From Klebsiella electrica (GTDB taxonomy: Bacteria; Pseudomonadota; Gammaproteobacteria; Enterobacterales; Enterobacteriaceae): a DNA stretch of 64,000 nt. Under the pieces are notes generated by a model, which saw only the letters and a program-made list of their open reading frames with translations, did no database searches and was not told the DNA's origin. Position numbers and translations under genes: made by a program. The stretch is taken from contig NZ_CP041247.1 in the NCBI RefSeq assembly GCF_006711645.1, positions 1,426,001 to 1,490,000 on the forward strand, in the 5' to 3' direction. This document shows, in pieces, positions 16,873-24,964 of this stretch. Position 1 is the stretch's first letter, and each line of letters begins with the position of its first letter.

Positions 16873-17389
16873 ATTTCCTCTGGCTGCGCTGGTCGCCAGT
16901 ATCACACTGATACTGGCGGGCTGTGGGCTGACCCAGAGCGTCACGGACGGCACTGTCGCCGTCACCAAATCGATTTTTTATAAACAGGTGAAAACGCTTC
17001 ACCTCGATATTCGCGCCCGCGAGGCCGTAAACCATAATGCTGGCGGAGTAGCGCTGTCCACCGTGATACGTATCTACCAGCTCAAAGACCGCAATACCTT
17101 TGACAGCACGGACTATCCGTCGCTGTTCAAGGCTGACAGTCAGGCTATCAAAGCAGACCTGCTGACGGAGAAAGATATCCGCCTGCAGCCGGGTGGGGCG
17201 GTGATGGTCGATATGCCGCTGGAGGAAAGTGCGCAGTATGTGGCGGTGGCCGGCATGTTTATGTCGCCGGACCAGGTGAATAATACCTGGCGGGTGGTAC
17301 TGAGCCGTGATGACCTCGATCCGGATAAAGCCCGTATCATCGAAGCAGGGAACAACCAGCTGATCCTTAAGGCGCTGAAAAATGAATGA
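16847..17389 (+). CDS. tssJ: TssJ outer-membrane lipoprotein
   Basis: 180 residues from ATG 16847, chosen because AGGGAG lies 5-9 bases upstream and the resulting N-terminus is a lipoprotein signal (basic MKMAIIAGK, hydrophobic stretch, lipobox LAGC near residue 26). The body matches TssJ: VTLHLDIRARE-like strand (KTLHLDIRAREAVN), STVIRIYQLKD, PGGAVMVDMPL and VAVAGMF. TssJ sits on the inner face of the outer membrane and binds the TssM periplasmic domain. A longer in-frame start at 16799 would bury the signal peptide and is unlikely. Confidence 0.93.
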   Translation: MKMAIIAGKFPLAALVASITLILAGCGLTQSVTDGTVAVTKSIFYKQVKTLHLDIRAREAVNHNAGGVALSTVIRIYQLKDRNTFDSTDYPSLFKADSQAIKADLLTEKDIRLQPGGAVMVDMPLEESAQYVAVAGMFMSPDQVNNTWRVVLSRDDLDPDKARIIEAGNNQLILKALKNE

Positions 17390-17834
17390 GACTTCCCGTC
17401 CATCGTTGTATGAGACCCTCTTGGGTAATTTTACCGGCGGGCTTGCCCTGCAGCAGGTCAGTGAGCAGAACCAGGTCATCCTGTCCGTGCTCGACAATAT
17501 GCAGCGCATCCTCAACTGCCGTGCCGGGACGCTGGCGCATCTGCCGGACTATGGCCTGCCGGATATGACCAAAATCCTCCAGGGGATGCCGGGCACTGCC
17601 CATGAACTGATGGGGACATTGTCTGCCGTCCTGCTCAAATATGAACCTCGCCTGAAAAAAATAGCCGTTGTCCTGCTGGAACAGAATGTCCCCGGTGAAC
17701 TGCGCTATGCCATTGATGCTGAACTCAAAGGTATTGGTCTGGTGCGTTATGGCACCGAATTTATGCCCGAAGGGCGGGTCCTGTTGCGGCACCTGAAGCA
17801 ACAGCAGTATCTCGACACGACAATCCGTATGTAA
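17382..17834 (+). CDS. tssE: TssE (gp25-like) baseplate protein
   Basis: 150 residues, gp25-like lysozyme-family fold without enzymatic role. Typical parts are RPSLYETLLGNF near the start, the NMQRILNCRAGTL motif and LPDYGLPDM, then a C-terminal strand region. TssE joins TssF/TssG in the wedge and contacts the sheath. ATG 17382 overlaps the end of tssJ by 8 bases. The order F-G-J-E is normal in enterobacterial T6SS clusters. Confidence 0.93.
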   Translation: MNETSRPSLYETLLGNFTGGLALQQVSEQNQVILSVLDNMQRILNCRAGTLAHLPDYGLPDMTKILQGMPGTAHELMGTLSAVLLKYEPRLKKIAVVLLEQNVPGELRYAIDAELKGIGLVRYGTEFMPEGRVLLRHLKQQQYLDTTIRM

Positions 17835-17916
17835 GGCCGGGTAGCACCATGTCAGTAAAATTACCGTGCCTCAAAAATCTTCCATAGCTTCAGACTCGTC
17901 AGATGGATATCTGGTC

Positions 17917-19311
17917 ATGAATGACATTACCCCACATAAAATTAAAACCGGCGGCGATCCGCGTACCCTGCCGGATTATGCAGCCCTACGTGATGAGCTG
18001 AGTAAGCTGACCCATCCGGCGCGCCCGGACGTCAACTGGCAGTATGCCGAAAGGCTCTGCCTTTCATTATTTGAACAAAACGGTGTTGAACTGCAGACGG
18101 CAGCCTGGTATACGCTTGCGCGGACGCATCTGGCCGGATTGTCTGGTTTGAATGAAGGACTGGCCATACTGGAGGCCCTGATCGGCCATCAGTGGGGCGC
18201 GCTCTGGCCTCAGCCTGTACATGCCCGTATGGAAATTCTCAGTGGCCTGAGTCAGCGTCTGCAGCAACGGATGCGCACGCTCCTGCTGAATGACAGTGAC
18301 CTCTGCCAGCTATATCGCGCGGAGCAGTTGCTTACCGGTCTCTGCGTCGTGCTACAGCGCCTGGAACTTAAACATCTGAGTCAGTTTGCTGCCTTGCGTA
18401 CGCTGATGCACAACAATGCCGCCCGGCTGGAAAACAGTGATAACACCTCCGGTTGTGCCGGGGCGACCATCGAGCCGGGTATCGTGCTGCCTGCTACGGT
18501 AATGAATGGTTCAGGGGGCGCAACGAGCGACCTTGTCGGTCGTCCGCCTGAAGGGCGTCGCGCGCCGGATAGTACCGCGAAGTGGGTGTATGTCGCGCAA
18601 GCAGAACAGCAGGCGAATATCGAAGTACAGGCGGCAATGCCCGCGCCGGTAAAAAAATCGCAATCCTTCGCCGCCGGGATGTGCACCATGCTGGTGGTAA
18701 GCGTAGCGACGGTGTGGGGTTGGCATACCCTGCTGCGGCCTGATCCACTGCAAACTCAGCTCGCAGCCTCACTGGCGCCGTTACCCGCAACACTCACACC
18801 TGCACAGCTGGATGCGTTGCGCCAGCGATCCTCGTTATCACCCGCGATAATCACACAAACGCAGCAGCAGCTTGCCCGACTGGACAAGCTCCCCCCTGAC
18901 TGGAATATCGTCTGGAGCAGGCAGCTTCTGGAACAGGCTCAGACGCTTTGGCCGGAGCAGGCTAAACCTCTGGCGCAACAGTGGCAGCAACAACTTACTG
19001 CTGCCTCAATGCCGGCAGAAAATCTCAATGGCTGGTATCAGGGGATGACAACGCTACACAAACTGAGCGACAGGCTGAACGGGCTTGATGAGCAGAAAGG
19101 CAAATACATGACGGTCAGTGAGCTGAAATCGGTGGTCTTTTCCGCCATGCAGTCCTTTAATCAATCCATACCCGCTGAAGAGCAATTGCGGGCATTATCA
19201 CAAACACCCGCTGGCAAACCTTTACCGGTTGCTGACAGGACGCAACTGGAGATGCATCTCAAGCAACTGGCTGCCCGTTATGCTGAAATAAAACAGCAGG
19301 CGTCGAAATAA
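17917..19311 (+). CDS. VasL/TagA-type TssA-like protein with transmembrane segment
   Basis: 464 residues from ATG 17917 (MNDITPHKIKTGGDPRTLPDY). In-frame GTG 17866 would add 17 residues, and neither start has a strong ribosome site. The N-terminal half is an ImpA-like domain (NWQYAERLCLSLFE, GLNEGLAILEALI, LWPQPVHARMEIL). A single hydrophobic segment lies at about 250-267 of the mature numbering (MCTMLVVSVATVWGW), followed by a helical Gln-rich VasL-type C-terminus. TagA-type proteins are known to stop sheath extension at the far membrane, which fits a membrane anchor. It is the last T6SS gene before argW. Confidence 0.82.
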   Translation: MNDITPHKIKTGGDPRTLPDYAALRDELSKLTHPARPDVNWQYAERLCLSLFEQNGVELQTAAWYTLARTHLAGLSGLNEGLAILEALIGHQWGALWPQPVHARMEILSGLSQRLQQRMRTLLLNDSDLCQLYRAEQLLTGLCVVLQRLELKHLSQFAALRTLMHNNAARLENSDNTSGCAGATIEPGIVLPATVMNGSGGATSDLVGRPPEGRRAPDSTAKWVYVAQAEQQANIEVQAAMPAPVKKSQSFAAGMCTMLVVSVATVWGWHTLLRPDPLQTQLAASLAPLPATLTPAQLDALRQRSSLSPAIITQTQQQLARLDKLPPDWNIVWSRQLLEQAQTLWPEQAKPLAQQWQQQLTAASMPAENLNGWYQGMTTLHKLSDRLNGLDEQKGKYMTVSELKSVVFSAMQSFNQSIPAEEQLRALSQTPAGKPLPVADRTQLEMHLKQLAARYAEIKQQASK

Positions 19312-19368
19312 AAATTATATTATTCAAGGGAGTTAGCGAACGGTGTCGGGTTGCGGCGAACGGCTAAG

Positions 19369-19443
19369 AAGTGTCCCCTGCAGGAATCGAACCTGCAACT
19401 AGCCCTTAGGAGGGGCTCGTTATATCCATTTAACTAAGGGGAC
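19369..19443 (-). tRNA. argW: tRNA-Arg (anticodon CCU)
   Basis: Read on the minus strand the gene folds as a 75-base tRNA: acceptor GTCCCCT/AGGGGAC, anticodon stem AGCCC/GGGCT with loop CTCCTAA (anticodon CCT), and T-arm GCAGGTTCGATTCCTGC. It matches the E. coli argW sequence as I remember it, and argW also lies beside yfdC in E. coli. The discriminator A (19372) is followed by CTT (19371-19369) instead of the encoded CCA expected in this family, so CCA must be added by the nucleotidyltransferase. The altered 3' end faces the T6SS cluster. CCU reads the rare AGG codon. Confidence 0.93.
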
Positions 19444-19517
19444 GAAGCGGCGGGAGTATAGCGTTTTTTTCCTTGCCCGTTAAGCATCTATGGATTGACT
19501 GCTTAAACTGTCGCCAC

Positions 19518-20423
19518 TTAAGGGTGTTTTTTGGCCTTGAGCCGCTCTTTTTTGGCGTTGCTCATGTCGTTACGAATCTGCGCATGACTAAGTAGCGCAA
19601 AAATAAACGTCCCGCCGCAAATGTTGCCAGCCAGCGTCGGCAGCGCGAAGGGCCAGATGAAGTCCTGCCACGGTAGCGAGCCGTTGAAGACCAGGTAGAA
19701 AATCTCGACGCTGCCGACCACAATATGGGTGGTATCAGCGAGCGCAATCAGCCAGGTCATCATGATGATCACCACAATTTTTGCCGCGCCGGCGGCGGGA
19801 AACATCCAGACCATGGTCGCCACCAGCCAGCCGGAAATAATCGCATTGGCGAACATTTCAGACGGCGTATTTTCCATGACCTTTAAACTGATCTCCTGAA
19901 ACGCGCCGCGAGTGGCATCGTCAAAAATCGGCATCATATTAAAGGCCCAGGCCGCAATTGCCGTACCGACCAGGTTACCGATGAGCACCACGCCCCAGAG
20001 CCGTAACAGGAGGCCAATATTTCCGGGCGTCGGTTTATGCATGATGGGTAATACCGCGGTGACGGTATTCTCGGTAAACAGCTGCTGGCGAGCCATGATG
20101 ACAATAACAAACCCGAAGGTATAACCCAGATTCTCCAGTAAAAAACCGCCGGGGAGCTCGCCCAGGTGGACATGGAAAATCCCTTTTGCCACCATCGATG
20201 CCCCCATCGACAGACCGGCGGCTACCGCTGACCACAGAAGAGCAAGGGCATCGCGCTCCAGCTCTTTTTCCCCTTCCTGACGGATCTCTTCATGGGTAGC
20301 CATCGCCCGCGAGGGCAGGCGCTCCTCGTTAACCTCAATCGGTTCGCCATCCTGTTTTTCATCGCTTTCAACCTCCACATCTTCGTTATGATGGCTGGCG
20401 TAAGGTTTGGGATCTGTCGTCAT
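19518..20423 (-). CDS. yfdC: YfdC, formate/nitrite-transporter family membrane protein
   Basis: 301 residues. A charged, acidic N-terminal tail of about 65 residues precedes six hydrophobic segments of the FNT channel family (GLSMGASMVAKG, LGYTFGFVIVI, GVVLIGNLVGTA, SGWLVATMVW). FNT proteins move small monovalent anions, but the substrate of YfdC is not established. ATG on the minus strand is preceded by a strong AGGAGG. Its place between argW and mlaA is the E. coli order. Confidence 0.93.
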   Translation of the reverse strand: MTTDPKPYASHHNEDVEVESDEKQDGEPIEVNEERLPSRAMATHEEIRQEGEKELERDALALLWSAVAAGLSMGASMVAKGIFHVHLGELPGGFLLENLGYTFGFVIVIMARQQLFTENTVTAVLPIMHKPTPGNIGLLLRLWGVVLIGNLVGTAIAAWAFNMMPIFDDATRGAFQEISLKVMENTPSEMFANAIISGWLVATMVWMFPAAGAAKIVVIIMMTWLIALADTTHIVVGSVEIFYLVFNGSLPWQDFIWPFALPTLAGNICGGTFIFALLSHAQIRNDMSNAKKERLKAKKHP

Positions 20424-20688
20424 GGCATTTCCTCCTGCGTTTTTTTGTTCTCATAAGCGTAGCGATATTTCATCCGGCTGGCCCGGGATAACCTCCTGAA
20501 TTTTTACTAATGGCAAGATTAGCAATACGGATATTGCAAAATATGTATAGAATCAGGGCGCAACAATTATGCCAAAGAAGGCTATGCTGAAAGCAGGCAG
20601 CAGATGCATCTGCTTCAGGCGGTATCGTAATGGAGGCGTAGTCCCCGGATTACCCACAGCAATAGCCAAAATTAACAGGGAGACACCT

Positions 20689-21450
20689 ATGAATTTTCGC
20701 CTGTCGGCGCTTGCGCTTGGCGCCACATTGCTGGTGGGATGTGCCAGTTCCAGCTCTGGCGATCTGCCGCAGGGGCGTTCAGACCCGCTTGAAGGGTTTA
20801 ACCGTACGATGTTCAACTTCAACTTTAACGTGGTGGATCCGTACGTGCTGCGTCCGGTTGCCGTTGCCTGGCGTGATTATGTCCCGCAGCCAGCGCGCAA
20901 CGGGCTGAGTAACTTTACCAGCAACCTTGAAGAACCGGCGGTGATGGCAAACTACTTCCTGCAGGGCGATCCCTATAAAGGTATGGTGCACTTTACCCGC
21001 TTCTTCCTTAACACCCTTCTGGGGATGGGCGGCCTGATTGATGTCGCAGGAATGGCGAACCCGAAACTGCAGCGTGTTGAACCGCATCGCTTTGGTAGCA
21101 CCCTGGGCCACTATGGCGTGGGTTACGGCCCTTATATGCAGCTGCCGTTCTATGGCAGCTTTACGCTGCGTGATGAAGGCGGTGATATGGCTGATGGCCT
21201 TTACCCGGTGCTTTCCTGGCTGACCTGGCCGATGTCCATCGGTAAGTGGGCGGTTGAAGGGGTTGAGACCCGTGCTCAGTTGCTCGATTCCGACGGTCTG
21301 CTGCGCCAGTCTTCCGACCCGTATATTATGGTTCGCGAAGCCTACTTCCAGCGTCATGACTTTATTGCCAGCGGCGGTAAACTCACGCCGGCTGAGAACC
21401 CTAACGCTCAGGCGATTCAGGGCGATCTGAAAGATATCGACTCGCAGTAA
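20689..21450 (+). CDS. mlaA: MlaA (VacJ) outer-membrane lipoprotein of lipid asymmetry maintenance
   Basis: 253 residues from ATG 20689, which has AGGGAG about 8 bases upstream; the frame is open farther upstream but that would bury the lipoprotein signal (LGATLLVGC, lipobox LVGC). MlaA with OmpC/F removes stray phospholipids from the outer leaflet and passes them to MlaC. Recognisable parts are DPLEGFNRTMFNFN, VLRPVAVAWRDYVP and FGSTLGHYGVGYGPY. The gene is convergent with fadL and shares a terminator. Confidence 0.96.
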   Translation: MNFRLSALALGATLLVGCASSSSGDLPQGRSDPLEGFNRTMFNFNFNVVDPYVLRPVAVAWRDYVPQPARNGLSNFTSNLEEPAVMANYFLQGDPYKGMVHFTRFFLNTLLGMGGLIDVAGMANPKLQRVEPHRFGSTLGHYGVGYGPYMQLPFYGSFTLRDEGGDMADGLYPVLSWLTWPMSIGKWAVEGVETRAQLLDSDGLLRQSSDPYIMVREAYFQRHDFIASGGKLTPAENPNAQAIQGDLKDIDSQ

Positions 21451-21470
21451 ACAGAATTAAAGATGACAAC

Positions 21471-21503
21471 AAAAAAGGGTGAACGTGAGTTCACCCTTTT
21501 TTT
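21471..21503. terminator. Bidirectional terminator between mlaA and fadL
   Basis: AAAAAAGGGTGAAC-GTGA-GTTCACCCTTTTTTT: a stem flanked by A and T tracts, so it can stop transcription of both convergent genes. Confidence 0.9.
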
Positions 21504-21518
21504 ATGCTGCCAGACCTA

Positions 21519-22841
21519 TCAGAAGCGGTAGTTGAAGTTCGCGCCGTACAGCCAGGCTTTGCCTTCAGAACGGAAGGTGTAAGGACCTTCTTTAATTTCT
21601 ACGTGCTGACCATGCATGTATGAAACACCCACGTCAACCGAAGCATCTTTGTTGAAGGCATAGGTGGTACCCGCGCTCAGCCACAGACGATCCTGATCCG
21701 GGATGGAGATAGAACGAGTGGCGGCAGGTACCGGGCTATCATCGAAGGCGATACCGGTACGGAAGGTCCAGTTATCGTCGTAGTAATAGGTGGTACCCAG
21801 CGCGATGCGGTAGGCGTCCTTAAAGCTTTCATCTTTATAGAACAGCGTTTGGCCGTTGCTGCCGGTCGCTTTCAGCTCCTGGAACTGGCTCCAACTGGTA
21901 TAAGCAAGGCTATAGTGCACGGCCCATTTTGGCGCCACGCGGTTATAACCGGACAGCTCCCACATTTCAGGCAGGTTCAGAGTCAAAGAACCATTGGTCG
22001 TTTGACCGTTGGTGCCCGCCGGAAGCCCGAAGTTACCGAGGATCTGGTTGTACGCGGAAGGTAAGCTGCTTTTGTAATTACCGTCAAAGTCGATTTTCAC
22101 TTCGGAACGATAGGTGAAGCCATAGCGGTTATTCTTATCCAGTTCATAAAGAATACCGGCGTTCCAGCCAAAGCCCCACGCGTTACCGTTGAGGTGAGCA
22201 ATTTGCGTATCGGCAGGAATTTTCGATACCGGGCCGGCCAACTGCGGCGGCAGTGCGCCAGAGCCCGCCACGATTTGCCCCAAATCGCCCGCAAAGCGTT
22301 CAATCTTCGCTTTCGCATATACCGCATCAAACCCTAAGCCAAAGCTCCAGTGGCTATCCAGACGATAGGCGCCGCTCAGGTTGAAGTTGGCGGTGGTCAG
22401 GTCTGTTTTTCCGCCCATGCTACCGGCGGCATAGTCATCGGCGTATTCGGTCGCCAGACCATAGTTAGAGGTGATAGACGCCCCCCAACCAAACCGATCG
22501 TTAATCGGCGAAACAAAGTGGAAGTTAGGCACCCACGCGGTTGGCGCAATGTTATCGGCGTTCAGGCTTTTGCCTGTCGGAGAGCGACCGGAAACATTGA
22601 CGTTAGGGTCGACGAAGACTGCGCCCGCAGACATCGTCGGGCGATCGAACATCATGATCAATGCTGGGTTACGGCTGGCATTGCCCGCATCGTCAGCAAT
22701 TGCACCTTCACCGGAATAGGCGCGGCCCAGACCTGATGAAGAGAATTCATTTAACTGGAAGCCTGCTGACCAGGCCTGTGTTGAAACAAGTGCTACAGCC
22801 ACTGCGAGGGCAGATTGGGTAAAGCGGGTTTTCTGGCTCAT
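21519..22841 (-). CDS. fadL: FadL long-chain fatty-acid outer-membrane channel
   Basis: 440 residues from the second ATG (22841), because GAGG sits 9 bases before it and only 2 bases before the first ATG (22847). A signal peptide ([15 protein letters not shown], cut before [12 protein letters not shown]) is followed by the FadL hatch and 14-strand barrel; the C-terminus ends in the barrel signature NFNYRF with terminal Phe. FadL takes up exogenous long-chain fatty acids by lateral diffusion and serves as a phage receptor. Two FadR-like boxes lie in its upstream region. Confidence 0.96.
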   Translation of the reverse strand: MSQKTRFTQSALAVAVALVSTQAWSAGFQLNEFSSSGLGRAYSGEGAIADDAGNASRNPALIMMFDRPTMSAGAVFVDPNVNVSGRSPTGKSLNADNIAPTAWVPNFHFVSPINDRFGWGASITSNYGLATEYADDYAAGSMGGKTDLTTANFNLSGAYRLDSHWSFGLGFDAVYAKAKIERFAGDLGQIVAGSGALPPQLAGPVSKIPADTQIAHLNGNAWGFGWNAGILYELDKNNRYGFTYRSEVKIDFDGNYKSSLPSAYNQILGNFGLPAGTNGQTTNGSLTLNLPEMWELSGYNRVAPKWAVHYSLAYTSWSQFQELKATGSNGQTLFYKDESFKDAYRIALGTTYYYDDNWTFRTGIAFDDSPVPAATRSISIPDQDRLWLSAGTTYAFNKDASVDVGVSYMHGQHVEIKEGPYTFRSEGKAWLYGANFNYRF

Positions 22842-22929
22842 GCCCATAACCTCATTGAGTTATTTTTATATAAACTATGTTACATGCCGTAACAGAAGCG
22901 CGAAGTGTAGGGTCTGCTTTACGACAGAG

Positions 22930-22944
22930 AAATCAGACCAGTGC
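22930..22944 (-). promoter_or_regulatory. FadR box upstream of fadL (site 1)
   Basis: On the minus strand GCACTGGTCTGATTT fits the FadR consensus ACTGGTCNGACCNGTT in its left half and centre. It lies about 90 bases upstream of the fadL start. FadR is known to repress fadL in the absence of long-chain acyl-CoA. Confidence 0.6.
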
Positions 22945-22951
22945 GCTGAGT

Positions 22952-22968
22952 ATAGGTCTGACCAGATA
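22952..22968. promoter_or_regulatory. FadR box upstream of fadL (site 2)
   Basis: ATAGGTCTGACCAGATA contains the near-palindromic GGTCTGACC core of the FadR operator. E. coli fadL also has two FadR operators. The whole 22842-23212 gap holds these boxes, a CRP-like site and no gene. Confidence 0.7.
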
Positions 22969-23089
22969 AGATGTTGCAAGTTTGTTTATAAGTTTTTTCA
23001 TTTGTGATACGAAAAAAGCGATCCAGTTGGCAAAATTGCCCTCGTCCGCCTTATCTAAACAAGGCATTTTTTGTTTTGGATCATTTTTA

Positions 23090-23109
23090 AGTGTGATTTC
23101 GGTCACTCA
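23090..23109. promoter_or_regulatory. CRP-like site between fadL and yfcZ
   Basis: AGTGTGATTTCGGTCACTCA has the TGTGA-N6-TCACa form of the cAMP-CRP site. It is about 110 bases upstream of yfcZ and 250 from fadL. Carbon-source control of fad genes by CRP is established; which gene this copy serves is not clear. Confidence 0.5.
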
Positions 23110-23212
23110 GGACCGTTGTCGCCATTAACGACTGGAGGCCGGGGGACGCCGCGCGTAAAATAACCTCATTATTTGTCTGGCACCTTGAGTGCATATACAG
23201 AGGAAATCTACG

Positions 23213-23497
23213 ATGAGTAAATGTAGTGCTGATGAAACCCCGGTTTGCTGCTGTATGGATGTTGGCACCATTATGGACAACACCGATTGCACCGCCTCTT
23301 ACAGCCGGGTTTTCGCCCATCGCGCCGAAGCGGAACAAACTCTCGCCGCATTGACTGAGAGAGCACGCGGCGTGGAATCTGAACCGTGCAAAATTACCCC
23401 GACCTTTAGCGATGCTGCAGGCGGTGTACAGCTGGATATCGATTTTGTTTTCTGCTGCGAAGCCGAAACGCTCATTTTCCAGCTCGGTCTGCGTTAA
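23213..23497 (+). CDS. yfcZ: YfcZ/YiiS family small protein
   Basis: 94 residues from ATG 23213, preceded by AGAGGAAA. It has a Cys-rich N-terminus (KCSADETPVCCCMDVG) and the family pattern SYSRVFAHRAEAEQTL, with CCEAETLIFQLGLR at the end. No function is established for YfcZ. It sits between fadL and fadI as in E. coli. Confidence 0.9.
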   Translation: MSKCSADETPVCCCMDVGTIMDNTDCTASYSRVFAHRAEAEQTLAALTERARGVESEPCKITPTFSDAAGGVQLDIDFVFCCEAETLIFQLGLR

Positions 23498-23506
23498 TTT
23501 CTCCTC

Positions 23507-23530
23507 AACGCCCCTCCCGCCAGGGGCGTT
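23507..23530 (+). terminator. Hairpin after yfcZ
   Basis: AACGCCCCT-CCCGCC-AGGGGCGTT is a perfect 9-base stem 9 bases after the yfcZ stop, followed by a weak pyrimidine tract rather than a clean T run. Confidence 0.65.
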
Positions 23531-23610
23531 ATCTTCTCCCTCCTGTGTTTTGGCTCTCACTTTTTCTCTTCGCCGATTGGCTTAATGTAAAAAATTAGTT
23601 AAAACTGGTA

Positions 23611-23627
23611 TCAGGTCAGACCACTTG
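23611..23627. promoter_or_regulatory. FadR box upstream of fadI
   Basis: TCAGGTCAGACCACTTG has the GGTCNGACC core of the FadR operator and lies 27 bases before the fadI start, a position suited to repression of fadIJ. Confidence 0.75.
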
Positions 23628-23653
23628 GTTTTATCGGTTAACAGGGGAAAGTC

Positions 23654-24964
23654 ATGAGTCAGGTATTACCGCTTGTCACCCGTCAAGGCGATCGCATTGC
23701 CATTGTCAGCGGTTTACGTACGCCGTTTGCCCGTCAGGCCACGGCATTTCACGGTGTTCCCGCCGTTGATTTGGGGAAAATGGTGATCAGCGAAATGCTG
23801 GCTCGTAGCGATATTCCCCCGGAAATGATTGAACAGCTGGTATTTGGCCAGGTGGTGCAGATGCCGGAAGCGCCGAATATTGCGCGCGAAATTGTCCTTG
23901 GCACCGGCATGAGCGTACATACCGATGCCTACAGCGTAAGTCGGGCCTGCGCCACCAGTTTTCAGGCCGTCGCCAACGTCGCAGAGAGCCTGATGGCCGG
24001 AACGATCCGCGTCGGCATTGCCGGCGGGGCCGACTCTTCATCCGTTCTGCCTATCGGCGTCAGTAAAAAGCTGGCCCGCACGCTGGTGGATGCCAATAAA
24101 GCGCGCACTCTCGGGCAGCGTCTGAAGCTCTTCTCCCGTTTACGGCTTCGCGATCTTTTACCGGTACCGCCTGCGGTGGCCGAATATTCGACCGGGCTGC
24201 GGATGGGCGATACCGCAGAGCAAATGGCAAAAACATGGGGGATTACCCGCGAGCAGCAGGACGCGCTGGCGCACCGTTCGCACCAGCTGGCGGCGAAAGC
24301 CTGGGAAGAGGGGAAGCTGGCCTCTGAGGTGATGACCGCGTACGTGCCGCCGTTCCGTGAGCCGCTGGAAAACGACAACAATATTCGTAAAAATTCGACG
24401 CTGGCGGATTACCAAAAATTACGTCCGGCTTTTGACCGCCGGCATGGCACGGTCACTGCGGCAAACAGTACGCCGCTAACCGACGGTGCCGCGGCGGTGA
24501 TCATGATGACCGAGTCTCAGGCCAAAGCGCTGGGCTTAACCCCGCTGGGCTACCTGCGCAGCTACGCCTTTACCGCCATCGATGTGCGCCAGGATATGCT
24601 GTTAGGGCCGGCGTGGTCAACGCCGCTGGCGCTGGAAAGGGCGGGACTGACGCTGGCTGATTTAACGCTTATCGATATGCATGAGGCTTTTGCCGCGCAG
24701 ACGCTGGCGAATCTTCAGTGCCTGGCCAGCGACCGCTTTGCCCGTGACGTTCTCGGACGCTCGCAGGCGACCGGGGAAGTCGATGAAAGTAAATTCAATG
24801 TTCTCGGTGGCTCCATTGCATACGGGCATCCTTTTGCTGCCACCGGCGCGAGGATGATAACCCAGACGCTGCATGAACTGCGGCGCAGGGGAGGCGGATT
24901 TGGCCTGGTTACCGCCTGCGCGGCCGGTGGCCTCGGCGCGGCGATGATTCTGGAGGCGGAATAA
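23654..24964 (+). CDS. fadI: FadI 3-ketoacyl-CoA thiolase
   Basis: 436 residues, full length. It cleaves 3-ketoacyl-CoA to acetyl-CoA and a shortened acyl-CoA as the beta subunit of the FadIJ complex, used especially in anaerobic beta-oxidation. The nucleophile Cys lies in [13 protein letters not shown] (about residue 99), with [16 protein letters not shown] and [10 protein letters not shown] completing the thiolase active site. GGGG lies upstream of ATG 23654. Its stop shares a base with the fadJ start (TAATG), so the two subunits are co-translated. Confidence 0.97.
   Translation: MSQVLPLVTRQGDRIAIVSGLRTPFARQATAFHGVPAVDLGKMVISEMLARSDIPPEMIEQLVFGQVVQMPEAPNIAREIVLGTGMSVHTDAYSVSRACATSFQAVANVAESLMAGTIRVGIAGGADSSSVLPIGVSKKLARTLVDANKARTLGQRLKLFSRLRLRDLLPVPPAVAEYSTGLRMGDTAEQMAKTWGITREQQDALAHRSHQLAAKAWEEGKLASEVMTAYVPPFREPLENDNNIRKNSTLADYQKLRPAFDRRHGTVTAANSTPLTDGAAAVIMMTESQAKALGLTPLGYLRSYAFTAIDVRQDMLLGPAWSTPLALERAGLTLADLTLIDMHEAFAAQTLANLQCLASDRFARDVLGRSQATGEVDESKFNVLGGSIAYGHPFAATGARMITQTLHELRRRGGGFGLVTACAAGGLGAAMILEAE

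Noticed and set aside
19337..19363. Direct repeat GCGAACGG near argW
   Set aside because: Only 8 bases, two copies, not matching the tRNA end; not convincing as an attachment site.
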